From Prorocentrum cordatum (lineage: Eukaryota > Sar > Dinophyceae > Prorocentrales > Prorocentraceae): a DNA stretch of 28,500 nucleotides. The notes below the pieces were generated by a model. The model made no database searches and was not told the DNA's origin. It saw nothing but the letters and a program-made list of their open reading frames with translations. Positions 19,556 through 27,612 of the stretch are shown piece by piece. The stretch covers positions 89,001 to 117,500 of the forward strand of contig CAUYUJ010014339.1 in assembly GCA_963575745.1 (NCBI GenBank), read 5' to 3'. The translations under genes and the position numbers were made by a program. Every line of letters begins with the position of its first letter. Position 1 is the stretch's first letter.

Positions 19556-19666
19556 GGCGCAGGCCTCCTCACGAGGTGGCGGGGCGTCGCGGAAGCCCTC
19601 GCGCTTTCGGAGAAGCTCCCTGGGACTCCGGACAAGGCTTACAAGGCTTCGGTTTGGAAGCCGCCG

Positions 19667-19736
19667 CCTTCTGAGAAGGCCTGCCCCCTCTCTCCTTGCG
19701 AGGGCTTCCGAGAGACCCCGCCGCCTTCTGAGAAGG
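19667..19736. repeat. Paired CCTTCTGAGAAGG palindromes
   Basis: The 13-bp palindrome CCTTCT-G-AGAAGG occurs at 19667-19679 and 19724-19736, both preceded by CCGCCG. Looser relatives occur near 23385 and 25990. It resembles a heat-shock-element core (TTCnnnGAA), but regulatory function is not supported here. A degenerate repeat is more likely. Confidence 0.5.
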
Positions 19737-19739
19737 CCG

Positions 19740-20029
19740 CCCACCTGGGCTCGCGGCCGAACGTCAACGTAGCAGTCGACGACGACGAAGTCGAGCATGA
19801 CAGCGTAGGTCCACGGGGCCCGACGACGCAGTCGACAACGGCCAGACGGTCGACGACGACGACGACGACGGCGACTTCGTCATGGCTCCGACGTCGAAGA
19901 CCACGGCGACGACGTGGCCCCGACGACGACGTCGGCGTCGTCTGTCCCTTGAACCAGGATGGACAGGAGGTGAGAAATTGGAGGAAGTGAGGAGGAAGGA
20001 AGCGTGGGGGGAAGGATGGATCCGAGAAG
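19740..20029. other. GAC-rich simple sequence and GC-rich spacer
   Basis: CGACGACGACG-type triplets dominate 19775-19940, followed by GA-rich sequence. The valine- and arginine-rich frames are artefacts of the triplets. No gene was seen. Confidence 0.5.
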
Positions 20030-20322
20030 GAGCAACAAACAAGGAACACCTTTTCGGAGGCGGTGAAAAACCGGCCTTGCCGTTTCCGGGGCCCACTAAG
20101 GGAATCCTCCGCCTGCGCCTCATCCTCCTCCTTCCACCCACCGCTCTTCCTGCCCCTACCATCCTCCTGCTCCTCCTCCCGTCCAACTTCCTGCTCGAGG
20201 GTCTTCACTGCCCCTCGGTACGAAAAGTCCTCGCCAGCGGTGACATCAATCTTTGAGAGCAAACCCTGGGCACGCCTGAGTTGGAGCTGTGGCCAGTAAG
20301 CGCGCGGATTCTGCATGGGCAT
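20030..20322 (-). CDS. Possible exon of an unknown protein
   Basis: From the ATG at 20320-20322 the minus frame reads MPMQNPRAYWPQLQLRRAQG, then LLSKIDVTAGEDFSYRGAVK and an acidic Glu/Lys/Gly stretch to about GRFFTASEKV. The mix of residues in the first 50 codons looks protein-like and differs from the triplet artefacts nearby. It then dissolves into proline- and serine-rich reading. There is no recognised domain and no clear splice signal. It could be a coding exon, a retroelement remnant or chance. Confidence 0.25.
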
Positions 20323-20407
20323 GCTGTGCTCTGGCGAGGCCTTGCACGGGGCATGATTCTACCAGCTGGCAGAGAGGCATCGGGCCCACGCTGGAGGTGA
20401 CAGCAAG

Positions 20408-20546
20408 GACATCCTCCTCCTCCTCCTCCCCCTCCTCCTCCTCCTCCTCCTCCTCCTTCTCCCCTCCTCCTCCTCCTCCTCCTCCTCCCTTTCCTCCTCC
20501 TTCTCCTCCTCCCCTCCTCCCTCTCCCCTCGCCTCCTCCTCCATTC
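20408..20546 (+). repeat. CCT polypyrimidine array
   Basis: About 140 bp of CCT/CTC triplets with TTCTCC interruptions. It is the only pyrimidine-oriented array besides 1165-1670; all the others present GGA on this strand. Confidence 0.95.
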
Positions 20547-20700
20547 GACCCTCTTCCGTATAAAGGAACCCCCGGGCATGTTGGTGGGGCGGGCTGTACA
20601 TGTCGCCATAGAACTGTTCCCCACTGCTGGCCATCGCTCGTACGTCCATTCCCTGTTTTTTCGGTTTCGTGTGTGCTTTTTTCGCCGAATGATCAAGAAT

Positions 20701-20754
20701 GCTCCTCGAGGGTCCTCGCCGAGGAAAAAATGCAGACGTCCGAGCGATGCCAAG
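20701..20754. repeat. Dispersed repeat, copy 1
   Basis: CTCCTCGA(G/T)GG...CCTCGCCG(A/G) followed by GGAAAA and then CCGAGCGATGCC. It matches 25899-25951 in the same orientation with few differences and indels. Minus translations of both give LGIAR...RRGPSRS, so an old coding repeat is possible. Confidence 0.6.
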
Positions 20755-20774
20755 GGATGGACATTTCTGGTACT

Positions 20775-21625
20775 TTTCAAAATGTGGCTCTCGCCAGGGC
20801 GCCGCGCGAATTCGTCTCAGCATCTTGCAGCTGCTTGCGAGACAGACCACTTCAAGAGGTGGCTCTCGCCTTAGCGCCGCGTTCGTCGTAACATGTTGCC
20901 GCAGCTTGCAGGATGGCCCCTGGACGGCTCCCAAGGAGAGATGCGACTCTCGCCTGAGCGACGCGCACATTCGTCCCACCGTGCTGCAACGGCCTCAGAG
21001 ACGGACGGCAGTTCGTGTCCAAAACGTGGCTCTCGTCCATCACTGTGCACACTGGCCTTCAAAAACAAGGCAGCGGCTTCAGTGAGGAAGCGCCTGTGCT
21101 TTTCTAAGCGGGGCTCTCGCCTCGGCGCCGATCCCAAGTGCAGCAGCCACTCCCAGGATGGAGGGCGGCTCCGTTTCACGGTATGGCTTTCGCCCCAGCG
21201 ACGCGCACCATCGTCCTCGGAATTTGCAGCAGCTTTCTGATGGAGCGTTTGGCCAATGTGGCTCTCGCCATAGCGCTACGCGCATTCGTCATAATAGCTT
21301 GCATCATGTTCAGGGATGGAGGGGGTGCTGCTTTCATAATGGGGGTATCGCCTCAGCGCCGTCCGCAGAATTTGCCTGCTTGCAACACCTACTAGGATGG
21401 AGGGCGACTCATTTTTCACACTGGGGCCTTCGGCTCAGCGCAAGGCACATTCGTTTTGGATGTACATGTGGCCATCGATTCAAAGATGGAACACAATCGG
21501 ACCTAAGACAAAACTCCCCGAACCGGCCTCGATTTACTGCCTCGGTCCGACTGCACACCTCGTTTTCAAAATGGGGCGCTCGCCTTAACGCCGCGAGAAT
21601 CGGTGTTAAAATCTGGAGGTAGTTT
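20775..21625. repeat. Degenerate ~80-bp tandem repeat array
   Basis: GGCTCTCGCC(T)NAGCGCCGCG or a close variant recurs near 20790, 20862, 20946, 21027, 21113, 21182, 21261, 21346, 21421 and 21573. Spacing is mostly 69-86 bp. Most units continue with a CATTCGTC-like block, a TTGCAGCA-like block and often GGATGGAGGG. Units are much diverged from one another. Minus-strand reading repeatedly gives REPH(F/W)-like and ILQAAA-like peptides, but stops and frame changes argue against an intact repeat protein. Confidence 0.75.
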
Positions 21626-22162
21626 TGAAGGATGGCAGACGGAGGATTGATGAAGGCCGACCAGGACGCGGCGACGCGGCAACGACGCCACGGCCAACCG
21701 AACCGAGCCGACCGAATGCACCGACCGCGACCCAGCCACACCGATCGAACCGACCGCGGACGCCCTTGGTGGCCATCTTCCCCCCCTCTCACACCCCCTC
21801 CCCTAGGCCCTGGGTCCCCTCCTTCCTCCTGGCCTCCCGACGCTCCAAGAGGCCCCAGGCAAGGGGGCCGGTAACGCTCCCAAGCCTCGATCCTCGAACC
21901 TCCAGGATTGGGGATGAGGAGGAGGAAGCCTTGCGCGCGGTCACGTGAGTCGACCGTCGATCGCAAAGTTCCGAAACTCGGGGAAGGCCTACCTCGCACG
22001 ATCGCGTACTGCTTTCACGGAGTGACGCGACGCGCGCCCCGTGCAGCCCACCGTGCGAGAAGGGTGAGGCCCAGACACACGAAGCTGCAAACAGACGCGC
22101 AACATCGCGAAGCATGACGGCCGAATCCCTAGTTCCTATTTTTTTGCGGCGCAATTTTCTTC
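21626..22162. other. No recognisable feature
   Basis: An ACCGA/CGACC-rich segment at 21655-21770 (ACCGAACCGAGCCGACCGA-like) looks like weak simple sequence. The rest is unique and without coding motifs. Confidence 0.45.
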
Positions 22163-22326
22163 GGGTGTTGCTTGAAGTGCCCCTGGCCTAAGGTGCCCCT
22201 GGCTTTCCGCGCACTTTTGGAGCCTCTGGGGCCCTCCGGGCTTCGTGAAGGGCCCCCTGGAGGCCGTCTGGGCCACCCCGAGAATCCTGGGGATACCTTG
22301 GGCCAGGGGTACTTCCAGCAACACCC
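22163..22326. repeat. Long imperfect hairpin (foldback)
   Basis: GGGTGTTGCTTGAAGTGCCC at the left is complementary, with about five mismatches over 36 bp, to the right end finishing ...TACTTCCAGCAACACCC. After an unpaired middle, GCCTCTGGGGCCCT pairs again with AGGGCCCCCTGGAGGC around a loop near 22236-22249. The total is about 164 bp. This could be a MITE-like foldback or a source of hairpin RNA. No target duplication longer than TTCTT was seen. Confidence 0.75.
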
Positions 22327-22758
22327 GTTCTTGTGGGCCAGATCGGCATGAGATGGCCCCGGGGGCCAGGCGAACACGCCCGGTGCGAACAAAACATGCA
22401 GCGCCAGGATCTCAGATCGGGGAGACGTACGACCTGGGTACGGGGGACTCGGTAATCCCCGACGAGGTCGTCAAAAAAATGACGAGGCCGAGCCTGCATT
22501 TTGACGAGGCCTCCCGCTGCAAACATCCCAGAAAACTTCTCCTCGTCAAAATCCGAGTCGCGGTCGTCAAAAAACGATGGCGGGTCTTACGCTCCCCCGA
22601 TCAGAGAAGGAAGACCGATCGAGGTTCTCGGACCACCGCTCGGGCCTCTTCCAGCCGCGGCCGCGGCTGCGTCTGCAGCTCTGGCCGCGCTTGTGGCTGG
22701 ATTTGGGCATGGGGGGAACCATCGCGATTTTTTCGTGATGGCTTTCTTCTTCCAGCTT
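22327..22758. other. No recognisable feature
   Basis: Unique sequence with CGTCAAAAAA-type runs (about 22467 and 22566). There is a long open plus frame but no protein motif. Confidence 0.4.
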
Positions 22759-22871
22759 CGGGAGCGGCCAAGAGAGGGGTGTCCAAGAAGAGAGGGTGCA
22801 AATCGTGACCGGCGGCATGTGCGCGGCCAGGCGGGGGGGCCAGGGACGCAATGAAATAGGAAGAGGCGCCA
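22759..22871. repeat. Dispersed ~115-bp repeat, copy 1
   Basis: Begins CGGGAGCGGCCAAGAG and ends AAGAGGCGCCA. It matches 25297-25412 along its length, with changes mainly in G-run length plus a few substitutions. Direct orientation. No terminal inverted repeats were seen. Confidence 0.85.
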
Positions 22872-22885
22872 TGAATTCTGGGGAA

Positions 22886-22909
22886 ATATCATGGTCCACG
22901 CCATGATAT
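22886..22909. repeat. Perfect 9-bp-stem inverted repeat
   Basis: ATATCATGG, loop TCCACG, CCATGATAT. It sits just downstream of the dispersed repeat at 22759. Function unknown; it may be a fragment of an element end. Confidence 0.8.
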
Positions 22910-23422
22910 CCACCCCCCCTAGTCATCACCCTCCTCTTTTCCGCCCCCGACAGCTGCGGCTGGCCGCGGTCGCGGTGGCGGCCGTCCGGAACGATCCGCG
23001 CGCCCTCGGAGCGCTCTCGGCGAGCCGCAGCCGCCTGAGGGCGCCCCGAGGCTGGACGAGCGCCCGGCACCGACGAGGACTTGCGGAAACCGCGACCTCG
23101 ACCCCGAGGTGGAGGAGGGAGATCGGCGGCGCGCGAGGGGGGAAGTGAGGAGGAGAAGGCCCTCGCAAAGGCGGCGGAGCCTTGAACGCGCAGTTTTTGC
23201 GGCGCCCACCGTGTGGCCCGGGTGTCCCGCTGCAGGGGTCGTTCGGCCGTCCGCGCCAGGGCGCCCAACTCCGCAAGCGAAAATGCCCTGGCACGCGAAC
23301 ACCTCGGGTTCTCAGAAGCCCTCTGGCCTTCCGAGAAGCTGTCCGTGTCTTCGGCACGAAGGCTCAGGCTTGAACAACTTCTCAGAGAAGGCCGGGGGAC
23401 TTCCGAGCCGCCTGAGAACAGA
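22910..23422. other. No recognisable feature
   Basis: GC-rich unique sequence. A minus-strand frame is open across it but is arginine/alanine-rich without motifs. It contains CTTCTCAGAGAAGG near 23380, a loose relative of the palindrome at 19667. Confidence 0.4.
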
Positions 23423-23639
23423 GGCCTCCCAGATGGGGTCCGAATAGATGGGGTCGGAGGATCTCGCAGCATCGCTGATACATCGGCCATGCATCGGCGA
23501 TGCACTGGCGACGTCGGCGATGCGTCGGCGACGTCCGCGTGGAGAAAATGTGGGCCCCACATCGAGCCGCATCGCCGATGCATCGGCGACGTGGCACGAC
23601 CCTCCGACCCCTATCAACTCCGACCCCATCTAGGAGGCC
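23423..23639. repeat. Foldback element rich in GCATCGGCGATG, copy 2
   Basis: The ends are GGCCTCCCAGATGGGGTC and its complement GACCCCATCTAGGAGGCC-like (extending to about 40 bp per arm with mismatches). In both arms GATGGGGTC-like sequence is duplicated. The interior repeats GCATCGGCGATGCAC and GTCGGCGACG-type units. It ends six bases before TIR element E2. Same family as 2481-2682. Confidence 0.8.
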
Positions 23640-23645
23640 TTCAGT

Positions 23646-23801
23646 TAGGTCGGGTATGTCCTCCTACAGGCGGGTTTTGGAAGACAAGTGAACTATAGTC
23701 ACCAAATACTCAAAAAAGTGAGAATAGTAGAACACATCGTCCCCAGACTATGTTTTGCCTGTTCTGGAATGTTCCTCCTGTAGAGGGACATGCCCGACTT
23801 A
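23646..23801. mobile_element. Non-autonomous TIR element, copy E2
   Basis: 156 bp. The left end is TAGGTCGGGTATGTCCTCCT and the right end closes GGGACATGCCCGACTTA. The central palindrome region ATCGTCCCCAGACTAT is at 23736-23751. Flanking target duplication is weak (about 6 of 10 matching). Inserted next to foldback copy 2. Confidence 0.85.
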
Positions 23802-23812
23802 AGCCTAGAGAG

Positions 23813-24366
23813 AAGGCCTTCTCCTTCCCACGCTCCCCCCGTGGGCGCGCCGCCGAGAGGAGGAGGGGGAGCAGGAGGAGGAGGATGGGGAGCAGGAGGA
23901 GGAGGAGGAGGGGGAGCAGTGAGGAGGGGAGGAGGAGGAGGAGGAGGAGGAGGAGGAGGAGGAGAGGAGGAGGAGGAGGAGGAGGAGGAGGAGGAGGAGG
24001 AGGAGGAGGAGGAGGAGGAGAAGGAGGAGGAGGAGGAGGAGGAGGAGGAGGAGGGGAGCAGGGAGGAGGAGGAGGGAGGAGGAGGAGGAGGAGGAGGAGC
24101 AGTAGGAGGAGGAGGAGGAGGAGGAGGAGGAGGGGGAGGAGGAGGAGAGAGGAGGAGGAGGAGGAGGGGGAGGAGGAGAGGAGGAGGAGGAGGAGGAGGA
24201 GGAGGAGGAGGAGGAGGAGCGGGGAAAGGGGAGGGGGCGGAGGAGGAGGAGGGGGAGGAAAGCCCAGAGACAAGGCCTTCTCCTTCCCACGCCCCCCCCC
24301 CCCCCGCGGGCGCGCCGCCGAGAAGGAGGAGGTGGGCTCCCCGCCCCCCCCCGCGGGCACGCCGCC
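23813..24366 (+). repeat. GGA array bounded by direct repeats
   Basis: The GGA array (about 23856-24261, the longest continuous one) is bracketed by AAGGCCTTCTCCTTCCCACG at 23813 and again at 24272. In each case a C-run and GCGGGCGCGCCGCCGAGA-like sequence follow. A third partial copy of the latter lies at about 24340-24366. This looks like tandem amplification of a larger unit that contained GGA triplets. Confidence 0.85.
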
Positions 24367-24536
24367 TTGAACTCCTGCCCCGGCAGGGGCGTGCAGTGCC
24401 CGCCCGTGCGCCGGGGCCGCAGCAGGAACCCCTGCTCGGTCTCCCCGGGGGGGCCCCTGCGGGCGGCACGGCGCGCAGGCCGGCGCCCCTCTCGCGGGCC
24501 GGGCGAGAGGGGGGATATCAAAAGGGGGGGGGGAGA

Positions 24537-24680
24537 ATCCCTGACCTTCCTATTTTTTAGCACTGGAGACCTAAAACCTAAAAAGCCGAGCGAAACAGCC
24601 TAAAACCAAGACGTATAATAGCTTTGGGATAGGTTTTTAAGTCGGGTGCTATTTTTCAGCCCTCCTGGAAGGTCAGGGAT
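24537..24680. mobile_element. Small TIR element, unrelated to E family
   Basis: A perfect 14-bp terminal inverted repeat, ATCCCTGACCTTCC at 24537-24550 and its complement at 24667-24680. TTAGCAC and GTGCTA form a second partial match further in. The interior is AT-rich relative to its surroundings. No target duplication was seen. It could be a MITE or a chance foldback. Confidence 0.55.
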
Positions 24681-25296
24681 CAACTCACGCAGCGGATTTG
24701 CCCGGCGCCTCCCGGCGCCGGGAGGCGGCCATGTATATCGAGGAAGGGGCCCGGCGGCGGGGCCGAGGCGGGCTGCATGCAGCTGATTTCGTAAGCCCCC
24801 CTTTCCCAATCCCCCCCTTTCGTCCGGCCCGACTCTCGCGGGGGCGCCGCGGACGGGCACCTTTGACGACCCACCAGACCACCCCAACCCAACCCGAATT
24901 TCGGGTTGGGGGACGGGTGCGGGTTCCACCTGTGCTTTCTCGGTGCTCACTGAGCCCCCACAAACCGAGGTCTCCGGCTTGCGCGTTGGGGTGGCTTGAT
25001 GGGTGGTGAACTCTTGCCGGTGACCCGGCGAATGAAGGGGCCCTGGGACACACAAGTAAATACACACAAATAAACGAATCCCCCACACATTTTCATATAT
25101 TTTCTGGGTTTTGGTCTTCCCCCCCAATTCCCATATTTTTTACATTTTCCTGGGAGTGGACGATTAATTGTGTCTGTGTTTTTTTTCCCTCCTGAGCGAA
25201 CCCGACCCTCCCCGATGTGGGCAGCGCCGCAGTGCCAGAACGAGGTCCCGTGGTGACTTGTACCCGCTGTGCGGTGCTGCTGCCCAATGGGGGGGT
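24681..25296. other. No gene; one palindrome and an AT-rich patch
   Basis: Contains a perfect palindrome at 24888-24910 (arms CCCAACCCGAA, one-base loop). There is also an unusually AT-rich stretch at 25050-25190 with TTTTC-ATAT-type runs. No coding frame is supported. Confidence 0.5.
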
Positions 25297-25412
25297 CGGG
25301 AGCGGCCAAGAGGGGGGTGTCCAAGAGGGGGGGGGTGCAAATCATGACCGGCGGCACGTGCGCGGCCCAGCGGGGGGGGGCCGGGGGCGTAATGAAACAA
25401 GAAGAGGCGCCA
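25297..25412. repeat. Dispersed ~115-bp repeat, copy 2
   Basis: Direct-orientation copy of 22759-22871, with longer G runs (up to nine G). It is followed by CACGTGAG, whereas copy 1 is followed by CATGAATT, so the right boundary is at about the shared GGCGCCA. Confidence 0.85.
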
Positions 25413-25555
25413 CGTGAGGGCACGCTCCACCAGCTCGAGAAACAGGTGCCAGACACAGCCGAGATCCACGGGGGGCAGCAGGGGGGGGGGGGGGCGTGCG
25501 AGGGCCCCGCGCCGATCGGCAGAACTGCGAGTCCGACAGCGATCACACCCAAAAT

Positions 25556-25706
25556 TAAGTCGGGCGTGTCCCCCTACAGGGGGATTTTGGGCGAAACATG
25601 GAGAATACCTTTCCAAAATTGCCCAAAAAATCCGGACAAAATAGTCCCCAGACTATCTTCTGACTGTTTTCGAATATTCCCCCTGTAGAGGGACAGGCCC
25701 GACTTA
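25556..25706. mobile_element. Non-autonomous TIR element, copy E3
   Basis: 151 bp. The left end is TAAGTCGGGCGTGTCCCCCT followed by ACAGGGGGATTTT; the right end is the matching complement closing GGCCCGACTTA. The terminus itself forms a hairpin (CCCCC-TACA-GGGGG). Central palindrome ATAGTCCCCAGACTAT at 25641-25656. It has the most complete inverted repeats of the six copies. Confidence 0.9.
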
Positions 25707-26393
25707 CACGTAAGAGCCGGCCGCTCTGGTCGGACGTCCCCGGGGCGCCGCGGCCCCCTCCGAGCGCTCCTGCTCGGAGGACGCTCTGGACGCGGCGGCT
25801 CTCTCGAGCCTCGGCGATCCCTCGCCCTCGCTCCGACGCCCGGTCCCCGCACGTGCCTCGATGCCGCGCGCGGAGTTTTCGCAAGGCGATGCAAGGTACT
25901 CCTCGATGGCCCTCGCCGGAGGAAAAGTGCACGCGACCGAGCGATGCCGAGCAAATCGAGAACTTCTGCGATGCGGCGGCTCTGGAGGATGTCTCGGGCG
26001 CCTCGGCCTTCTCAGAGCGTTCCGGAGCGCTCTGGAAGGATTTATCCTCGTCCCAGCCACGCCCGACCAAGGGTGACCCACCTTCGGCTTGGAAATTCGG
26101 CCGGCGCTGAGATATGTAATCGAAAAGGAATGTGAGGAGCTGTGGCGAAAGAGTGTGAGGAGCTGGGGCGAAACCATCACTCAGACCTGGAGTGTGGCCC
26201 GTGCCGGCGCGACAGGGCAACTCCGAGCCAGGGAGAGCACCATTTTTAACAGGACTCGCCGGCCGCGATGATGCGAGAGCACCAGTCTGGGTCGGGAGTG
26301 TGGCCATGGCTGAGGCGGAAGCACCAGCCGAGCTGGGAATGCGGCCAGGGCTGAGACGATAGCTCCATGCCTCGCCACGAGTGCAGCAAGCGT
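25707..26393. other. No firm feature except dispersed repeat copy 2
   Basis: 25899-25951 is a second copy of the repeat at 20701-20754. The remainder is GC-rich unique sequence, with a repeated GTGTGAGGAGCTG-like phrase near 26130-26165 and AGCACCA phrases near 26230-26330. No coding gene was recognised. Confidence 0.45.
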
Positions 26394-26582
26394 TAAGTCG
26401 GGCCTGTCCCCCTACAAGGGGACTTTCGACGAAAATTAGAAAATTCCAAAAAATAATCCGAAAACAGTCCAACAATGGTCCGGGGACTATCTTTTGAGTA
26501 CTGTTTGGCCTTCTTGGGGTATGTTTGGTGTATTTCATATTTTTCGACGAAAATCCCCCTGCAGGGGGACACGCCCGACATG
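26394..26582. mobile_element. Non-autonomous TIR element, copy E4
   Basis: 189 bp. The left end is TAAGTCGGGCCTGTCCCCCT and the right end closes CCCCCTGCAGGGGGACACGC then CCGACATG. TTTCGACGAAAATTAG and TTTTCGACGAAAATCC extend the inverted symmetry inward. The central palindrome has GG instead of CC in its middle (ATGGTCCGGGGACTAT, 26475-26490). Confidence 0.88.
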
Positions 26583-26605
26583 AGGCCATCGCCTCATCGC
26601 GATGC

Positions 26606-26684
26606 CAATCTTAGGGATTCCCTTAGTTTCTCAGGGCGCATCCCTAAGATTGTCATCGCCTTTTGGCGTGTCAATCTTAGGGAT
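26606..26684. repeat. Three copies of CAATCTTAGGGAT, one inverted
   Basis: The 13-mer is at 26606-26618 (forward), 26640-26652 (inverted) and 26672-26684 (forward). All are exact. They lie just outside E4, so a stem of 13 bp with a loop of about 20 bases can form in two alternative ways. Confidence 0.85.
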
Positions 26685-26833
26685 GGGGAGAAGTTCGAGG
26701 CTGGTGAACGAGAGCACCATGCCGCGCCACGAGTGCGGCAAGCGCTCGCTGACGCGAGAGCACGTGCCCCACGGCGATATATGCCGCGGAGCGGCAGCAG
26801 CCGCCCAGACTCGGGGACACTGGAGGCTACCCC

Positions 26834-27060
26834 TAAGTCGGGCCTGTCCCCCTACAAGGGGGACTCTCGACGACAACAACAATAATAGTCCCCGGACAAA
26901 AAATATTCAGAAAAGGTACAGCAAAACTCAAAAAGGTAACAACAAATACTCAAACAATAGTCCCCGGACTATGTTTGGACTATTTTTGTATTATTTTGGG
27001 GGTAAATTTTATTTTCGTTGAAAATCCTCCTGTAGGCTGTAGGGGGACAGGCCCGACTTA
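26834..27060. mobile_element. Non-autonomous TIR element, copy E5
   Basis: 227 bp. The left end is TAAGTCGGGCCTGTCCCCCT and the right end closes AGGGGGACAGGCCCGACTTA. Flanks AGGCTACCCC (26824-26833) and AGGCTATCCC (27061-27070) match at 9 of 10 positions, the best target duplication of the family. Central palindrome ATAGTCCCCGGACTAT at 26957-26972, with a second half copy at 26885-26897. The left terminal hairpin is GTCCCCC-TACAA-GGGGGAC. Confidence 0.92.
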
Positions 27061-27134
27061 AGGCTATCCCTGACCTCAAGACCTTGGAAGCGACAAGGCC
27101 GTTTTTCCCCAATTCCGTTATGCCGTTTTTCTTC

Positions 27135-27322
27135 GGCGCCGTTTTCTGTTCTGGTTCCCTCGTAGTGTTTGTTGCCGGTTCCGGTTCCGATTCCGGAGCC
27201 TGTTCTTCGCCGATCCTGGGTATACCGTTCCGCTTTGAATTTGTTGTTGATGGTTCTGGCGCCGTTTTCTTTCTGGCTCCCTCGTCGTTTTTGTTGCCGG
27301 TTCCGGTTCCGATCCCGGAGCC
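27135..27322. repeat. Direct repeat of ~66 bp, spaced 123 bp
   Basis: GGCGCCGTTTTCT...TTGTTGCCGGTTCCGG...GGAGCC occurs at 27135-27200 and 27258-27322 with few differences. GGTTCC/GATTCC hexamers recur inside. Open frames exist on both strands across the pair, but none has a recognisable motif. Confidence 0.8.
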
Positions 27323-27551
27323 AAATTTTGGCCGTTCCCGGTCGCCGTTTCTTTGCTCTTTCCATTTTCAAGAGACACTGTCTCGGAAACGACAAAAGAA
27401 CGGCCTGGACGGTTTTCCTGGGCCCACGGAGAGTCCCTGACCACTCCCGCAGGACCTCCCCCCGCGAGGCACACGCGGGTTGCGCGAGAGAGGCAACCAC
27501 AGAGACGCAGCAGTGGATGCCCTGAGGACCGATGAGGCGGGGCCCGAGCGT
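27323..27551. other. No recognisable feature
   Basis: Unique sequence between the direct repeat and E6. No coding or structural signal was seen. Confidence 0.45.
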
Positions 27552-27612
27552 TAGGTCGAGCATGTCCTCCTACAGGCGGATTTTGGAAACAACACAAATT
27601 ATCCCAGTGCGA

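Noticed and set aside
19667-19736. Heat-shock-element-like promoter
   Set aside because: The TTCnnnGAA cores are present, but there is no gene start nearby, and the palindromes occur within a degenerate repeat.
22567-23583. Minus-strand 338-codon frame as a host gene
   Set aside because: It spans a dispersed repeat and a foldback core, is Arg/Ala/Ser-rich and has no conserved block.
23699-24563. Several long frames on both strands through the 23.8-24.3 kb array
   Set aside because: Repeat artefacts; six frames are simultaneously open.
24637-24649. TTAAGTCGGGTGC as a solo end of the E family
   Set aside because: Only about 9 bp match the family end, and the following hairpin sequence is absent.
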